Below, one piece after another: positions 22,966-35,026 of a DNA stretch of 64,000 nt. Origin of the DNA: Copromyces sp. CBS 386.78 (taxonomy: Eukaryota; Ascomycota; Sordariomycetes; Sordariales; Sordariaceae). A program made the position numbers and the translations under genes. Position 1 is the stretch's first letter. Every line of letters starts with the position of its first letter. The stretch lies in contig MU839138.1 in the NCBI GenBank assembly GCA_030685235.1, positions 217,189 to 281,188 on the forward strand, written 5' to 3'. Under the pieces are notes generated by a model. That model searched no databases. It saw only the letters and a program-made list of their open reading frames with translations, and was not told where the DNA came from.

Positions 22966-25694
22966 TCACATCCGAATCTCCATAGCCGTCTTCCCATATA
23001 ACCCTCCCACAGCCTTCAGCTCCTCCTGGATAACCTTTAGTTTCTCTCTCTGCTGTCGGCGTTCCGCAATGACTTCTCCCCATCTTCTGATGAAACTGTC
23101 TTGGCCTTTGAAATTACCGCCAACCATGGTTAGCATTTGAGCCAAGAATGGAGGTAACTTTGGGGAAGAGAAGATGAAAAACTTGCTGGGCGGATTCTCA
23201 AACTCAATCTCAAGCATCTTGTAAAGATCATAACCGTATTCCGCATCTGGGTTGGGCGGTTGGCCGTCGATCTTGAACCCGGTCATTTCCGAGTCGCCTC
23301 TTTGTTCGATGTGTGCTGTGCTCACTCAACCTGTTAGCTAGATGTACACGTAGTTACCCACGTAGGTATGTAGCCATGGAATAATTGTGCGAGCGCATGA
23401 ATGAGCAAGACGGAAAAAAAAAAAAAGGAAACAAACCTTTAATCCCCTTCCATCTACTCCCCTCCCTGCTAAAAACCCCCGCCCTTCTCGGCCTCAACTT
23501 CACCTTCGTCTGCCCCTCGGTCTTCACCTCAATATCATCCGTAATAAAAGTCTGCACATACTCCCCCAGCCGTCCCAAGTAAACAACCAACTTGCTCGAA
23601 CTAGCCACCTGTCTATCGCGTAGCGGGCCGGACAACGCCGTACCAGCCGTCACGAAACTCGCCTTATCACTTTGTACCCCCCTTCTTCTGTTAGTGGAAT
23701 CTGGATCCTCATGCCAGATTTGAAGCCGCACGCTCGAATAAGTGTCGCTCGACCCGCCTCCTCCTACGACCGAGTGCCCACTACCACTCGCTTTGGTGAG
23801 CCGGATGAGTTTCACATTGCTGATGTCCAGCAACACCTTTTCGCCGGTGAGCTGGGCTTGAAAGTGGCAGAGGTCGGCGAGGCGGGGGAATTGGTAGATG
23901 CCGTTTGGGTGGCCACCGTTCCCGTTTCCTGGGCCTCCGGGGATGGGGGAGGAGGACATATAGCCCGGGTTGGACTTTTCGGTTTCTTTGTCGTGAAGGC
24001 AGATGACGTTGAGGAAGCGGGGGTCGTAGGCGTAGACGGGGATGAGTTGGGCGTTGCGGGCTTTTACTGTCTCGGGGGTTAGCTAGGTATCATTCCGTCG
24101 TTTGGTGTGCCGAATAGAACGGGAGACAGGCTTACTCCAAAAGGTCTCGGAATATGTTCCCACTCTGCAATGAAACCTCAGGTCTTTCGTAGTTGTGTTT
24201 CGGAAAATCTTGAGCTCTCCATCTTCAAACGCCGAGGACGCAAGAGTTGGTGCGCTCTTGACCGGCCTTTTATTGAGAGGTCTTCGTTAGCAGCAAATCC
24301 TTCTTCGACATCGGACGCCGGAAACAAAAAAAGACTCACCCATCAAACAAAACATCCTCCCCCGGCAACACATGATCTCGACCCGTACTCCTACTATCGC
24401 TCGAAAACGACGAAGCATGTCGTTCCGGAACCACCACAACCGCAGTTCGGGTATCAATCCGGTTGGTTGAAGTTCCAATACTGACCACGTTGTTCTGAGC
24501 AGCAGCTCCAGCTCCAACACCAACAAACACCCCGCTCCCACTCCCACTACCGCCCCTTCCACGGCCAGGATATGGGGGAGAAGACGGCTCGTGAACTATC
24601 GAGTGAGGCGAGCTTGAATAGACATGTGCGCCATCAGAACTGACGAACTCCTTCTCATATGAATCAGGCGATAAGACAGGCGACGTAGGGGAGTACGGAA
24701 CCGAAAAATGATGACCGGTCGGAGACGCAGGATATTGTGGGTAGGACGACTCCATAAAAGATTCGAGGACTGGTCCCGTAGGCGGTGTCTGTCGACGAGG
24801 CCCCTGTGAAGAAGCAAAGTTCGCGCCTGTCACGAACCCGCCGTAGTTGATACCGTCGACATGATGATGGTGGCCTCCTCCGTTGCCCTTATAAGTGACT
24901 TGAGCTTGTGCTGCTGGCGCGGTGCTGCTCAAGCCGGCCGTTAGATTTGATGTAGTACGCATATATTGTGTGGACTGATTGTTGTATCCGTAGTTGTGAG
25001 AAAATTCCATCAGCCGATGATGTTGGTTGGAAGCAGCAGCAGCAGTTCGGGGAGAGACAGGTCTATTGCAACTACTGTTATCGACAGGACTCTCGGGAGC
25101 CCATGGCTCCGTGTCACGTTCCGTGAGAACCTCGGCAAGTCCTACGCCCCCGTCAGACTCGCCAAAGTATGGCGCCGCACCGTTGAAGTGGTGGTTAATG
25201 TTGAGGTGGGACATCATGTTGGCGACGTCCTGAGGAGGAGGAGGAGGAGCAGCAGCAGCAGAATGAGGTCCGGCTACATGTACATCCAGGGCGGCAGGGG
25301 ATACGTTGCTGGTGGTATAACGCCCGCTGTGCGCTGTCCGGAAACTCGAAGCCTGTGATCGTGAACTCGCGTTCGACGACGTCCGTCGTCCCCTGAGAGA
25401 GGCATTGTTGCGGTCGTGTAACTCGCGCGGCGACTGTGGGTTTGTAACTGGCTGGTGTATGCTACTCGGAGCCGTTGAGTTGGCCGGAGAAGCGGCTGGC
25501 GTATCCGACACGGGTATGCTCTGGAAGAGGTATCGACGACCATCCGAAGCGATAAAGATGCCCTTGTTGGCAAACTGAACTGTGGAATCGACCGTGGCGA
25601 GATCAAAGTTGTCGAACAAGGACGAGAAGGGGACAGAAGCCTCATCGGGAAGAGGCGGAAGGCTGGCAGGTGGTGGACGGCCTTGGGCGGACAT
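22966..25694 (-). CDS. Predicted protein of unknown function, Ser-rich N-terminus and structured C-terminal half
   Basis: Four exons on the minus strand (25694-24340, 24266-24136, 24066-23437, 23315-22966) give 821 residues; the start is the ATG before SAQGRPPPASLPPLPDE. Residues 60-450 are low complexity, rich in Ser, Pro, His and Gly. From about 450 the sequence looks folded: SAPTLASSAFEDGELKIFRN, VYAYDPRFLNVICLHDKE, LADLCHFQAQLTGEKVLLDI, then a region near 590-700 with LVVYLGRLGEYVQTF. The end has DPxxxYGYDLYKMLEIEFENP-like sequence (quoted loosely) and a basic helix around ERRQQREKLKVIQEEL. I do not recognise a family. Unbroken frame across three canonical introns and C-ending codons in the second half argue strongly that the gene is real. 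An in-frame upstream ATG at 25802 is possible but lies in a less coding-like leader. Confidence 0.82.
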
Positions 25695-27257
25695 CCTAAA
25701 CCTCAGACAGGTGCCGCTCGGGTCGATCAAACTCAACCGGCCACCATGACGATGTGTTATCGAGGAGGAGTTAGATGGCCAGTGGGCAATCTCTCGAGGC
25801 ACATGTTAGGTACACGATGTATCCGATGTGTCCTGAGAAGAAGTCGCCCGCCGGGTTATTGGTAACAGTGACGGATGTAAAGGTAAGGTTAGATGGGTAG
25901 GACAGAGATAAGAAGGAAACTAAGCTGGAACGCGGGGTGAGCAGTTGAGGCTAGTGTAAAGGTTAGTGTAGAGGTAGTTTATCATCTTGACCTATAGGAC
26001 CTATTGGACCGCCCCGTTTATGCCCCGGTGCTGTGGTGCTAGCCTGTGTGACATTCAGCTGGAGATGCAATCAATCAGTCCACTAGGGCGCCGCCCCCGT
26101 CGTCGTAGTATGCCCCTGTCCCTGCCTGTCGTTGAAGCTTGTTCTTTTCTTGACTTCGTGATCCTCGTTTATTGAGCAGCACGCCACTATCGAGGTTAAC
26201 AACACTTTGACAAATATGAAGTGCAGAGTGCCCCGAGTTGACTGTGCCAGCCGTCTATGGTGTAAATCAACGTGTTAACAGTTATGATGGATAAGTGCAA
26301 ATAGGGTTGCCTGGCAATACGGCCCGTCTGACTGGACTGAGTGAGGTACAGTATTCTGGGTATACTTGGCGATGCACATGTTTGTTGGAGGAGTCGTACT
26401 GGAGGTGATCAACGGGCGGAAAATAAAATTGTTCCAGGCTCCCATGGGCTCTCGAAGAGACACTCGTGGCACGGCGACGTTATTTGAGTTACCTTACCTA
26501 CGCCATGGTTCATATTCCTTATGTTTTTCACTTCATGTTGAAAAACCTTGTCAATCTATCGTGAGAAATCGTTGGTCCATGTCAAAACATTATTCAAGCT
26601 TGAAGGAAAACGATACCTGCTCTTGCGCGCAATGCAGTCAAGACACTGGACCTTTGCAATTTCTGTTGGCTTCTTCGATAGGGGGGCTGCGCCGCGTGAC
26701 TGTGCCTTCGAGCTGTAAGTCAACTGAAAAGGCTGTCGTGTCACGGTGGCTCGTGACGTACCGGGAGGCAAAAGATCATTTCTAGGGGAGCGTCACGAGT
26801 CAACGGAGTGAGCATGTTTCGGCGGAGACAAGGCTTGCGCGAAGCCTTGTAGATAAAGTTTGATTTTCAACAACCTCCCCGAGAAAAATAAGAGCAAAAT
26901 CAACGCATGTTAGTCGTAAAGCAGGGTATCCTTCCCTGCCTAACACCAGCAACACCATGCTGGCTACCCAACCCAAACAAACCAGTCCAAGTTCACCCAA
27001 ACACCGAGCCTTCGGCTGGCCGACCATACCGAACACCATGCCATGCCAGCCTGATAACGGGACCTCTGCCCATAGTTTACAACTTGTTCTTTGCAGGAAT
27101 TGGCATATCCCAACCACTTATTTCCATGTTGAGAACGCCGGACAATGTATGCTCATTTGTGACCCAGTGTGCCGAAACGCCATCGTTCCATTCGTTTAAT
27201 CGTGTTTTGGCCTAAGCTCAAGCGTTATACCTTCGCTCATCTTTGACTACCGGCTTC
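25695..27257. other. Intergenic region between the 821-residue gene and BUR6
   Basis: This gap contains the promoter of the leftward gene and the 3' region of BUR6. Open frames such as 26366-26785 (plus) have no conserved sequence. I see no RNA gene or mobile element. Confidence 0.55.
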
Positions 27258-28460
27258 CTAAGCGGTAGACTTCTTCCTTCCCCTCCCTCCTCCTCGCCCG
27301 GCTCCTCCTCTGGCCTTCTTTTCTGGCTGGACTTCTTCCTCGCTCTCGCTCTCTGCCTTTGCTCGGCCTCTGCTCGTAGAGGCTGCTGGCTTCTCCTTGT
27401 CATCGTTCTCTATCTTGCTGGTGATTTCTCGTAAAAAATCCCACTGATCGTCTGACTCCACCACCTGTTTGAGCATCTGGGCCGACACGCGTTTCGAGTT
27501 ACGCTCACGCGCTATGTCAGCGCTTTTTGTTACCAGTTGTACCATAAACAACTCGAGTGCCTTGCCCACTGCGATCGGAGTCTGTTGCGCGACCTTGCCA
27601 ACCTCTTCGTCCGCCTGCATGATGCGCTTGATGCGCGCCGTTGGGAACTTGGTCTTTACGGGCGAGGGCTGGACCGGGGAGGGTTGGGGTTGCTGCGCAG
27701 CTTGCGCGACGGCTCGCTTGGGTGGCATCGTATTGGTGCTCTGCGCCGCTACGGATGGCGCAGCTTGGGCTTGAATATGGGTCTGTTCGGGGGCCGGTGG
27801 CGGGCTGGGATTAGAGGTATGCGAGGGGAAGGGCTGGATGGGCCTTTGGGTCTGCGATCGCGTCACGCGCTGCTGCCGATGCTCCTGCGGTTGGCTATGT
27901 GAGAACAGCTGCGGATAGGCCTGTTGCTGTAGCTGCTGTTGCTGGCTGTAATTATACTGGGGTTGATTCTGCAATTGATGCAGGTCAGGTTGCGCAGCTT
28001 GCTGTTGCGCGTTCCAGATCCCTGTCGCGTGGTTGTTTGTGAAGGGGATGCGAGACGGGCGCTCGGATTGCTGCGGCTGCGAATAGTGGTTCGTCGAGAA
28101 GCTGTTATCGGGCTGAGAGCGTGGTGGGAGATACTGCGACGGGTTCTGCCAATATTGCGAAGCGCTATGGTCTTGATACGTGTTCGCGGAAGGACCAGAG
28201 GGTAGTGTCGCGGTGGTGGTGGTGATGGTAGTTGTGTTGGTGGTGGGCAGAGGTTGAAGTTGTGGTTGCGAGTGCGCTTGCAAGTGGTGGTGTTGGTGTT
28301 GCGGAGAAAAAAGTGTTTGCTGTGATAACGGTTTGGGGTCTGGTACTTGAAGTACTTCGGAATGGGGCTGCAGGTGCTGGTGGGTGGGGCCGGCGGAGCT
28401 ATATAAGGATGAGAGGTCCGGCGACCTGGGTGCGTAGCTCGAGGCGCCTATGCCCGACAT
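27258..28460 (-). CDS. BUR6: NC2-alpha (DRAP1/Bur6) histone-fold transcription regulator with long Gln-rich N-terminus
   Basis: Single exon, 400 residues. Residues 270-350 form an H2A-like histone fold ([20 protein letters not shown], then [19 protein letters not shown], then [12 protein letters not shown]), the CBFD/NF-Y/HMF family and specifically NC2-alpha. NC2 binds TBP-TATA complexes as an alpha/beta dimer and blocks or redirects preinitiation complex assembly. The C-terminus is an acidic patch followed by an Arg/Gly/Lys basic tail. The first 240 residues are an unusual Gln/His/Ser/Pro-rich extension; yeast and human NC2-alpha begin close to the fold. An internal in-frame Met at residue 245 (MPPKRAV, near 27728) would give a conventional-size protein and may be a second or the main start. 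Both choices remain possible. Confidence 0.9.
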   Translation of the reverse strand: MSGIGASSYAPRSPDLSSLYSSAGPTHQHLQPHSEVLQVPDPKPLSQQTLFSPQHQHHHLQAHSQPQLQPLPTTNTTTITTTTATLPSGPSANTYQDHSASQYWQNPSQYLPPRSQPDNSFSTNHYSQPQQSERPSRIPFTNNHATGIWNAQQQAAQPDLHQLQNQPQYNYSQQQQLQQQAYPQLFSHSQPQEHRQQRVTRSQTQRPIQPFPSHTSNPSPPPAPEQTHIQAQAAPSVAAQSTNTMPPKRAVAQAAQQPQPSPVQPSPVKTKFPTARIKRIMQADEEVGKVAQQTPIAVGKALELFMVQLVTKSADIARERNSKRVSAQMLKQVVESDDQWDFLREITSKIENDDKEKPAASTSRGRAKAESESEEEVQPEKKARGGAGRGGGRGRKKSTA

Positions 28461-30877
28461 GATTTGGGTGATTGCGCTTGAATGAAAAAGACCTCTTCTG
28501 TGAATGGAAGGGAAAGTAGCTTGAATGGGAATGAATCAGACTGCTTTCGTCCCGCCGTCCCTCGCCGCGACTTATATGGGCGCTTTGGTTGGCTCGCACC
28601 TCCCCTTCTTGTCTTGCTTTTGTTTACGTACCCCGAGCGCCTTCCTCCCTTTGTTGGAAGTACCTTGTAAGTACTGGTGGGGCAGGGGAACCTCTTGGGT
28701 ATGGATGTCTTTGCTCGATCCGAAGACGGAGCACACCCGTCAATAACAGCGGATAATGCTAAGAAAGCTTGTTTGGATCTATAAGGCAGCCACCAACGGT
28801 TAATCTCTTGTATTATGACTTGGGTTCGTGACCGTTGCATGGATACAGACAACGGCAAAACCTCCACTTGAGGGAAAGAACCTTGAAGGGGCAGTGTTTG
28901 GGCTGACTGAGATGATGCGGGGCTATTATGCAGCTTTGTAAAGGAACGGAAGGCACCATTCGGGAGCTGCCTGTTTTTTCAGTTGTGACTTTGCAGGCAC
29001 CACTCTCCAGTTTTCCAGATGGAATTGAATGTGCTGCAACGTTGGCAAAGAAAGTTTGGATGACAAGTAGGGTGAAGGCGTGTTCGTGAAAGCGAAGACC
29101 AGAAGTGGCCTCACAGCAGTATATACCAGACGAACTAGAAAAGTGCATCGTGGTATAACCTCGTACAAGAACAGTTAGACCGGCATGCCAGGAGAGACTG
29201 ACAACTTGGCTTCTTCTGACAAAGGGTGGCAAGGCTGGGTAGGTAGGTAGGTAGATGGTTTTCGTTGTCGGTTGTGTTGCCCTACTGTCTGGAGCAGGTC
29301 GCAACATGGCCACGAGCGAGGATAAGGCATTGAGTGTCTCCCCATGTTCCAATGTGATATTCCACCGCCGCACTTTGGCCTATTCCGACTATCGCCACGA
29401 GTCGATGCATAGTAATGATGCACAACCGCCGACGATTCGCAGGAGTGGGAAGTGAACGATGGTTCGACGCCGTGACGGTGCCAAATCCAGGGGAAGCTAC
29501 AACACCTCATGGGCATTCGACCCAAAGGGGCAACTTGGACAGGCAGCTTGTATCAGGCTACCTCCCCAGTGAGTTGTGTGAATCACCGATGGACACGCCG
29601 AATTGCACAAGCTGGCCTGGAGCTCATGGCTCTCCGGATTGCCATGTCTCTCTTAACATGCCGTCTTCGTTGTCTTGTTGGAAGTGAAGGTAATGATCCA
29701 TTGCTGTCCAGCCCTGGCCGGTCGTTGAAGTGGAGAAGCATCCAAGAGCTCTCGGCCTTTCCAGGTACCAGTCCGGTACATGGAACCGCGGCCGGTACCT
29801 CTTGGTAGACTTGGGAACGGATGGGGGCAAAAGGGGAATGGGCGGGGTAGAAGTTGACTCGGAGTGTGTGGTGTAGGTGTAGGTGATGACGACAATAACG
29901 CTGGTGAAAGACAGAAAATGGGGGTGCTGACCGTATGAAACGAGAATCGAAGAGAGTTGTTGGATGCCTGAGCAACACAGGACGGTTGGTTCAGGTTATT
30001 CAAGGCTCGAAGAATGTCAGCCTCAGGGTTGAAAGTGAGGGATTCGAGGTGGGTTGTTGTCAGCTGAAACTGGAACAACTCGACCATGACGCTGGCTCTC
30101 GCCGGCGGAGAGACCAGCCCGTTTATATGCACGCCATGGCCCACTCCTTGATCCGCATGGTTGGCCCGTGATTACAGGGGCTCTGAGTGCCTGCTTTATT
30201 TTTCGTCTGATTGGTTCAGATTGAATGTCCTGTGGGTCGCACCGCCTCAAGCGCCTCTCCAACTTCTGAAGCACAAACACTGCAGTGCGGCGCCGATCTT
30301 TGATTTCCAAGTTCAGCAAGTCTCGGTCACTCTTTCGACAATCATCCGTGCGTTTCACTCTTTTTCGTTTCGCCGATCGCCGTCCTCGACCTTGACAACG
30401 TCGTCGAGGCCATCAACATCAACCTCTCCCGTCTATGCACCTACAAGATCATGTCGGTCAATGGCCACATGGAGGCTGGCCCCGGTCGTATCTCATTTCA
30501 TCACTTTTGGATGCGATGCGTTGGTTATGGACGCTGCCTTCCGCTACGACGAACGGATTTGTAACTTCGCTTCGGCATCAACCGATTTATCACGGGCATC
30601 ATATCCAACTTCGCGCTGCTTTCAGAGCTTCTAGAAGTACCTTGAATGTAAGATCTCAAGCAGCAGCACAATATCGGCATGTCTCTACAGGTGCATCCAT
30701 GGAAAACATATACCTCGCATTTGCATGATGATACTCAAGAGCACCTTGATTTTCCAGAGACCCAGAACACGGCGTTGAAGAAACCGAGTCCGATCAGGGC
30801 TAAGGGGTCATCATCGCCGCATGTCTATGACGGCACACAAAAACTTGATCTAATCTGACAAATCAAACACCTATTAA
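28461..30877. other. Gene-poor interval between BUR6 and the hydrolase
   Basis: This 2.4 kb gap includes the BUR6 promoter at its left end. A (GGTA)n run lies at 29237-29256. Around 30370-30545 on the plus strand a frame of about 55 codons has strongly C-ending codon use but no in-frame start and an upstream stop (see findings). Other open frames overlap one another and look random. Confidence 0.5.
29237..29256. repeat. (GGTA)n tetranucleotide run
   Basis: Four GGTA units in the gap between BUR6 and the hydrolase. Related TAGGTA motifs are scattered through other gaps. Confidence 0.75.
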
Positions 30878-32396
30878 TCACTCCTTCACTGTTTTCGCCA
30901 CATCGCAACCAGATAGTCGTTTTCTAATCTCTGCCGTTAGGTCATTCACCCCCTTCAACCTCGTTTCGCAGGCAGTTGAGAGGAACAGCGACGCCACCGG
31001 CCACGCGTGGATGCCACCTGGTTCAGCTTCGCTTGCCACCCGCAAGCCTGCCTGGGTGAGTCTCGCGACCAGATCGTGAATCTCAGGTGCGAATACCTCC
31101 TCCTCTCCGTATGCAATGAAGATGCCATTCGACGGGCTTGCCCGCCTCCACCACGTCGCGTCATGGCAGCATCCTGGCGACACCAGCGGATCACTCCACG
31201 AGATTTTGTTGCCCGAGAACTGCCTTCCGTACCTACTCAGCTGCTCGGCGTCTAGATAGTCGCTTGTCGTGTTGGTGTGTCGTGGGGACACAAGAGTCGT
31301 CCATGGTGAGATCAAGACTGCCAGACCTGGCATCGGCAGGCCAACTCCGTATCTCTTTGCTCTGGGGTCCTTGCAACTGAGATGGAGCAAGAGGCTCAAG
31401 ATGAGTGTTGCGCCCGCCGAGTCACCACTGACGCACACGATAGCCGGGTCGCGTGCTACTTTGAGAACATATCTGTATCCTTCAATCGCCTCTTGGATCT
31501 GAGTAGGGTATGAAGCATCTGGAACAAGTGTATAGTCGAGCGCGAAGATGGCTGGGTTTTCGAAACCGGACGAAGACAGGACCGATAGCCAGGTCAGAAG
31601 AAACTCGAGGTAGAAGTAGGCCGAGCCCATCGAGAAACCGCCGCCTAGTCAGTCAGATGTCAGTCGGGTTTCTTTAAGGGTATCATCACAACTTACCATG
31701 AGCGTAATACAAGACAAAATCTGGTGTTTCCAAGGGATCCTTCATAACCCATAGGCCTCGGAATGCCGGAGTGTTGTGTTCCCTCCAATGCACCGGACTC
31801 CTCAAATACCCATGCCTCAACATCCGGAACCTCAGAAACGGCAGCGCCACCTGCTTGGAGAAAAACACCCGTCCAATGTTCGGCGGGATATTCGCAAAGG
31901 CGTACCGCACACATCTGATAACAAAGTCTTCAAACGGCGAGGCGTTTCGAACAAACGGTGGCCTTTTGTCACAAGAGATAAGCCATCTTTCGTAAATAAA
32001 CTGGATGGGGAGTTTGAACACTTTTTGTCACATTCGTTGTCAGCACGGTTGGTTAGGTATATAATAAGTAAGCAAAGTAAAAGGACGGAGGACAGGATAC
32101 GACAAGAACGTACAAACAAACGGCAGCGCTTCCAACACGCACTTGATCGTCGGTACCAAACCGACGTTCCAAATAAGCTGTGGAGCAAGAAAGATGCAAA
32201 AGACGATACAGTCGAGGTAGGATACTGGTCCGAGGATCATGCCGCCGTCGTTGTCGCGGGGCGGCGGGACGATACACCCGATCAGGTTACTGATCATTCC
32301 TCCAAATGCGGTGCGCTAGAAGGTGAGCGTTAGCGAGTGATCCATCCTTAGGTTGTGAGATTTCGACTGGTCAACTGGACTCACCAACATCATCAT
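30878..32396 (-). CDS. HSL-family alpha/beta hydrolase, membrane-anchored (steryl-acetyl-hydrolase-like)
   Basis: Four exons on the minus strand (32396-32385, 32315-32114, 32020-31697, 31644-30878) give 434 residues. The oxyanion-hole motif HGGGFSMGS spans the exon 3/4 join (about residue 178), the nucleophile motif is GDSAGA (Ser near 255), the acid is likely in SDPLVSP (near 331) and the His in GIHAWP (near 392), so the triad is complete. A hydrophobic segment near residue 40 (LDCIVFCIFLAPQLIW) suggests an N-terminal membrane anchor, as in the ER-bound yeast Say1 type. Substrate is unknown; short-chain or steryl esters are plausible. The first exon is only four codons (MMML); starting instead at the Met of MISNLIGC in exon 2 (32297) is the alternative. 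Confidence 0.87.
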
Positions 32397-33081
32397 CACA
32401 TTATTAGCTTGAAGAATCGAATATGTTGAATGTGTTGGAGGGAGACTGTTGGGTTAGTGGCGGACGCGTTGGAAATGAGGTGACGTCGAAAGGTGATCAG
32501 CCCAGTTCAAAAGCCACTCTCGCTCTTTCCGAAGTGCTTGGCTGACAACCTACTGTTGGCTGTTACAGCTAGATGATTCCTGATAGCAAATTGCCCCTTT
32601 TGGTATGCAACAAATGGGGTAAGTGCTAACAGTTTGTATCTTATAGCGACCCCAGCCAACAGGCCGCTCATTCTAATTTATCAGAAGTCAGAGTCAGAAC
32701 TCTGTTCCCGGAAGGAGGAAACCATCTCCAACCTCCCGTCTTGACAAAAATGTGATAAAAGTGTACTTGGTCAACGTATCCCTCGCTCTTTCTCACTGGC
32801 ATCAACAATCTTCCCGTCGGACGGCGGCAGACAGTGGTTTGTGACGTCTCCAGGAAACTAGCAATGGTTCAGGGGTAATGTAAACAAACGCCAGACCATC
32901 GTTCACTTTGCTTGAGAGGTCACGACTTTGGTCGGTACAACTTGCGAGGATCTCTTTGTCTAAACCAGTTTAATTTATGACCCCTAGGAAATCTTTAAAC
33001 CCGCTTGCCGCTTACATGGAGATCATACCTAGCTCAATACATCCTTTTTCTCCCCTTTCCTTCCCCTTCCCTTCACCCCAT
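32397..33081. other. Intergenic region between hydrolase and xylulokinase
   Basis: This gap contains the hydrolase promoter and the 3' region of the xylulokinase. I see no gene or repeat. Confidence 0.6.
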
Positions 33082-35026
33082 TTACTTATTCCTAGCAACC
33101 TCCAGCACCCTCTCCTCCATATCCCCAAACGCCCCCAACACATTTCCATACCCCCCAAACACCCCTCTCTTATACCCCTCATCGACCTTCTGAATCGCCC
33201 CTTCCTCCTTCCATCGCTTGCCAATCAATTCATCAAATGTCTCCGTCTCATCCCGTCTCTCAAACGCCCAGACAGCCTTGTACGCGCCTCCAAGTGCACA
33301 CGCGTTACCGCCCACGTCAAGCTTGTAAACCCCGTCTACGCCGCCCAGAACGTCGCCCATTATTTGCGCGATGGCCGGGTTGAGAGAGCCGCCGCCTACG
33401 AGGTAGATACGTCTCGGTTGGGCGGGAAGGGCGGGAAGGGCGGAGGATGACGATGTGCCAGAGGGAGTGGAGGGAGGAGTGGAAACCAGCTTCTGCGAGC
33501 GCAACCGCATGGAAAGGGCTTGCGACTCGACGATGATGCGCGCATCTTTTTCCACGGGCCACGGCTGGTTGACTTCTCGCAAACCGGAGCCGTCGGCGGC
33601 CGAGCACTCGTACCGCCAGGTTCCCGCGGATATGTTGGGGACGATTTCGGGGAGGTAGAAGTAAAGACCTAGCTTGGCCTTGTCCGTCTCAGAGGAGGAG
33701 ACGTCGAGGGGAGGGGTGGAGAGGGCGTGGCTGTTGAAGGTTTCCCAGGGGTCTGAGCTGTTGGTAGCTAATGGAAGGGAGTCGCGGACCTTCTCGCGCG
33801 CTAGACCGCCGTTCTTGTAGCAGAGCATGAACATGTACTGGCCCCGGGTGGTGGGGTGGTTGAAGAAGTGGTAGGAAGGGTCGGGCTTGTAGACGGGTGT
33901 GATCATGAGGAAGGTGGTGGAGGTTCCCAAGGAGACAATGGCGTCGAGCGGGCGGAGCGGGAGCGCCAGGATGGTGGCCGGGTTGTCGCCGGTGAAGGGC
34001 GCGATCTCGCAGTCGGGGGAGAAGCCGTACTTGCTCACAAAGTAAGGGCTAATATTGCCCATGCTGCCGCCGCCGTCGAGACGAACTTCACCAAGCTTGG
34101 ACTTGAGGTCGGAGGCACCTTCGGCGGAGCCGCCGGCGGCCAGGGTGAGGAGGGTCTCAGACCAGGTATTGCTGGGGATGTCCCAAAGGTTCATGCCGCA
34201 GACGTCGGAGATGTCCATGGGCGCGACGGAGCCAATGAAGATAGAGGCGAGGAAGGACGAGACGAGGGAAATGCGCGAGGTGGAAGCATACATGTCGGGG
34301 AGCTTGCGGCAGAGGCGCATTATTTGGGTGCCGGTAAAGCGCTGTTTGGTGTTCTTGTCAGTCTTTCTGCTCTCTTGACTTCACTTGTTCACCTTTACTT
34401 CTAAACGTCAACAAAACAGGGGTAAGTAAACAAACTCACATGATGCGCCGCACTTCCCGTAGCCTGAGCCAACCTCTCCGCCGTCCCAAGAGCCTCATCA
34501 AACTTATCACACTCAGCCTGCGTGCTGTGGTCCTGCCAGTTAGGCGCATAAGGATGAGAGAAAGCCCCCTTCAGCTGATCGACCAGCTTTCCCCTCTGTG
34601 CCTCGGCTTGCAGCTCAGCTAGAAGCCTCTCAGCCTCTCGGCTCCAGTATACGCTGCCATGTTGTTGGCAAGAACCGCTGATGCCGCGGATGCGGTTGAG
34701 AGGGGTGTTGGCCTCCTGGAGGCGCTGGAGGACGAGGTCGAGGGCCTCGAGCCACATGGCGACGGGCGCAAAGACCTCGCCTTCGGCTTCGTTTACTTGG
34801 ACACCTTTCTTGATGCCATATTTAGCGCCGAAGTCGCCGTCGAAGTCGACCTTGGCGGAGGAGACAACAGAGAGATCGGACTGGATTACGATGGCTGTGT
34901 GGGAAGAAGAGATGTTAGTTGAGCTCGGTGTAAGTGAACGAACGAGCCGTGCTTCGGGTGCGTAAACCAACCTTTTAGCTGCTGGGTTGACAAGTCAAAC
35001 CCGAGGTAAAGAGGTCCCTCAGACAT
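33082..35026 (-). CDS. XKS1: D-xylulokinase (FGGY carbohydrate kinase)
   Basis: Three exons on the minus strand (35026-34972, 34894-34440, 34341-33082) give 589 residues. The enzyme phosphorylates D-xylulose to xylulose 5-phosphate, linking xylose and arabinose catabolism to the pentose phosphate pathway in the cytosol. The N-terminal FGGY phosphate loop is [12 protein letters not shown], the sugar-binding region has [14 protein letters not shown] and WQDHST, and the C-terminal domain has [18 protein letters not shown] and [12 protein letters not shown], the adenosine motif. Length matches fungal xylulokinases. Exon 1 is short but necessary because it supplies the phosphate-binding loop. All joins keep frame. 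No promoter element such as a clear xylanase-regulator site was identified by eye. Confidence 0.96.
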
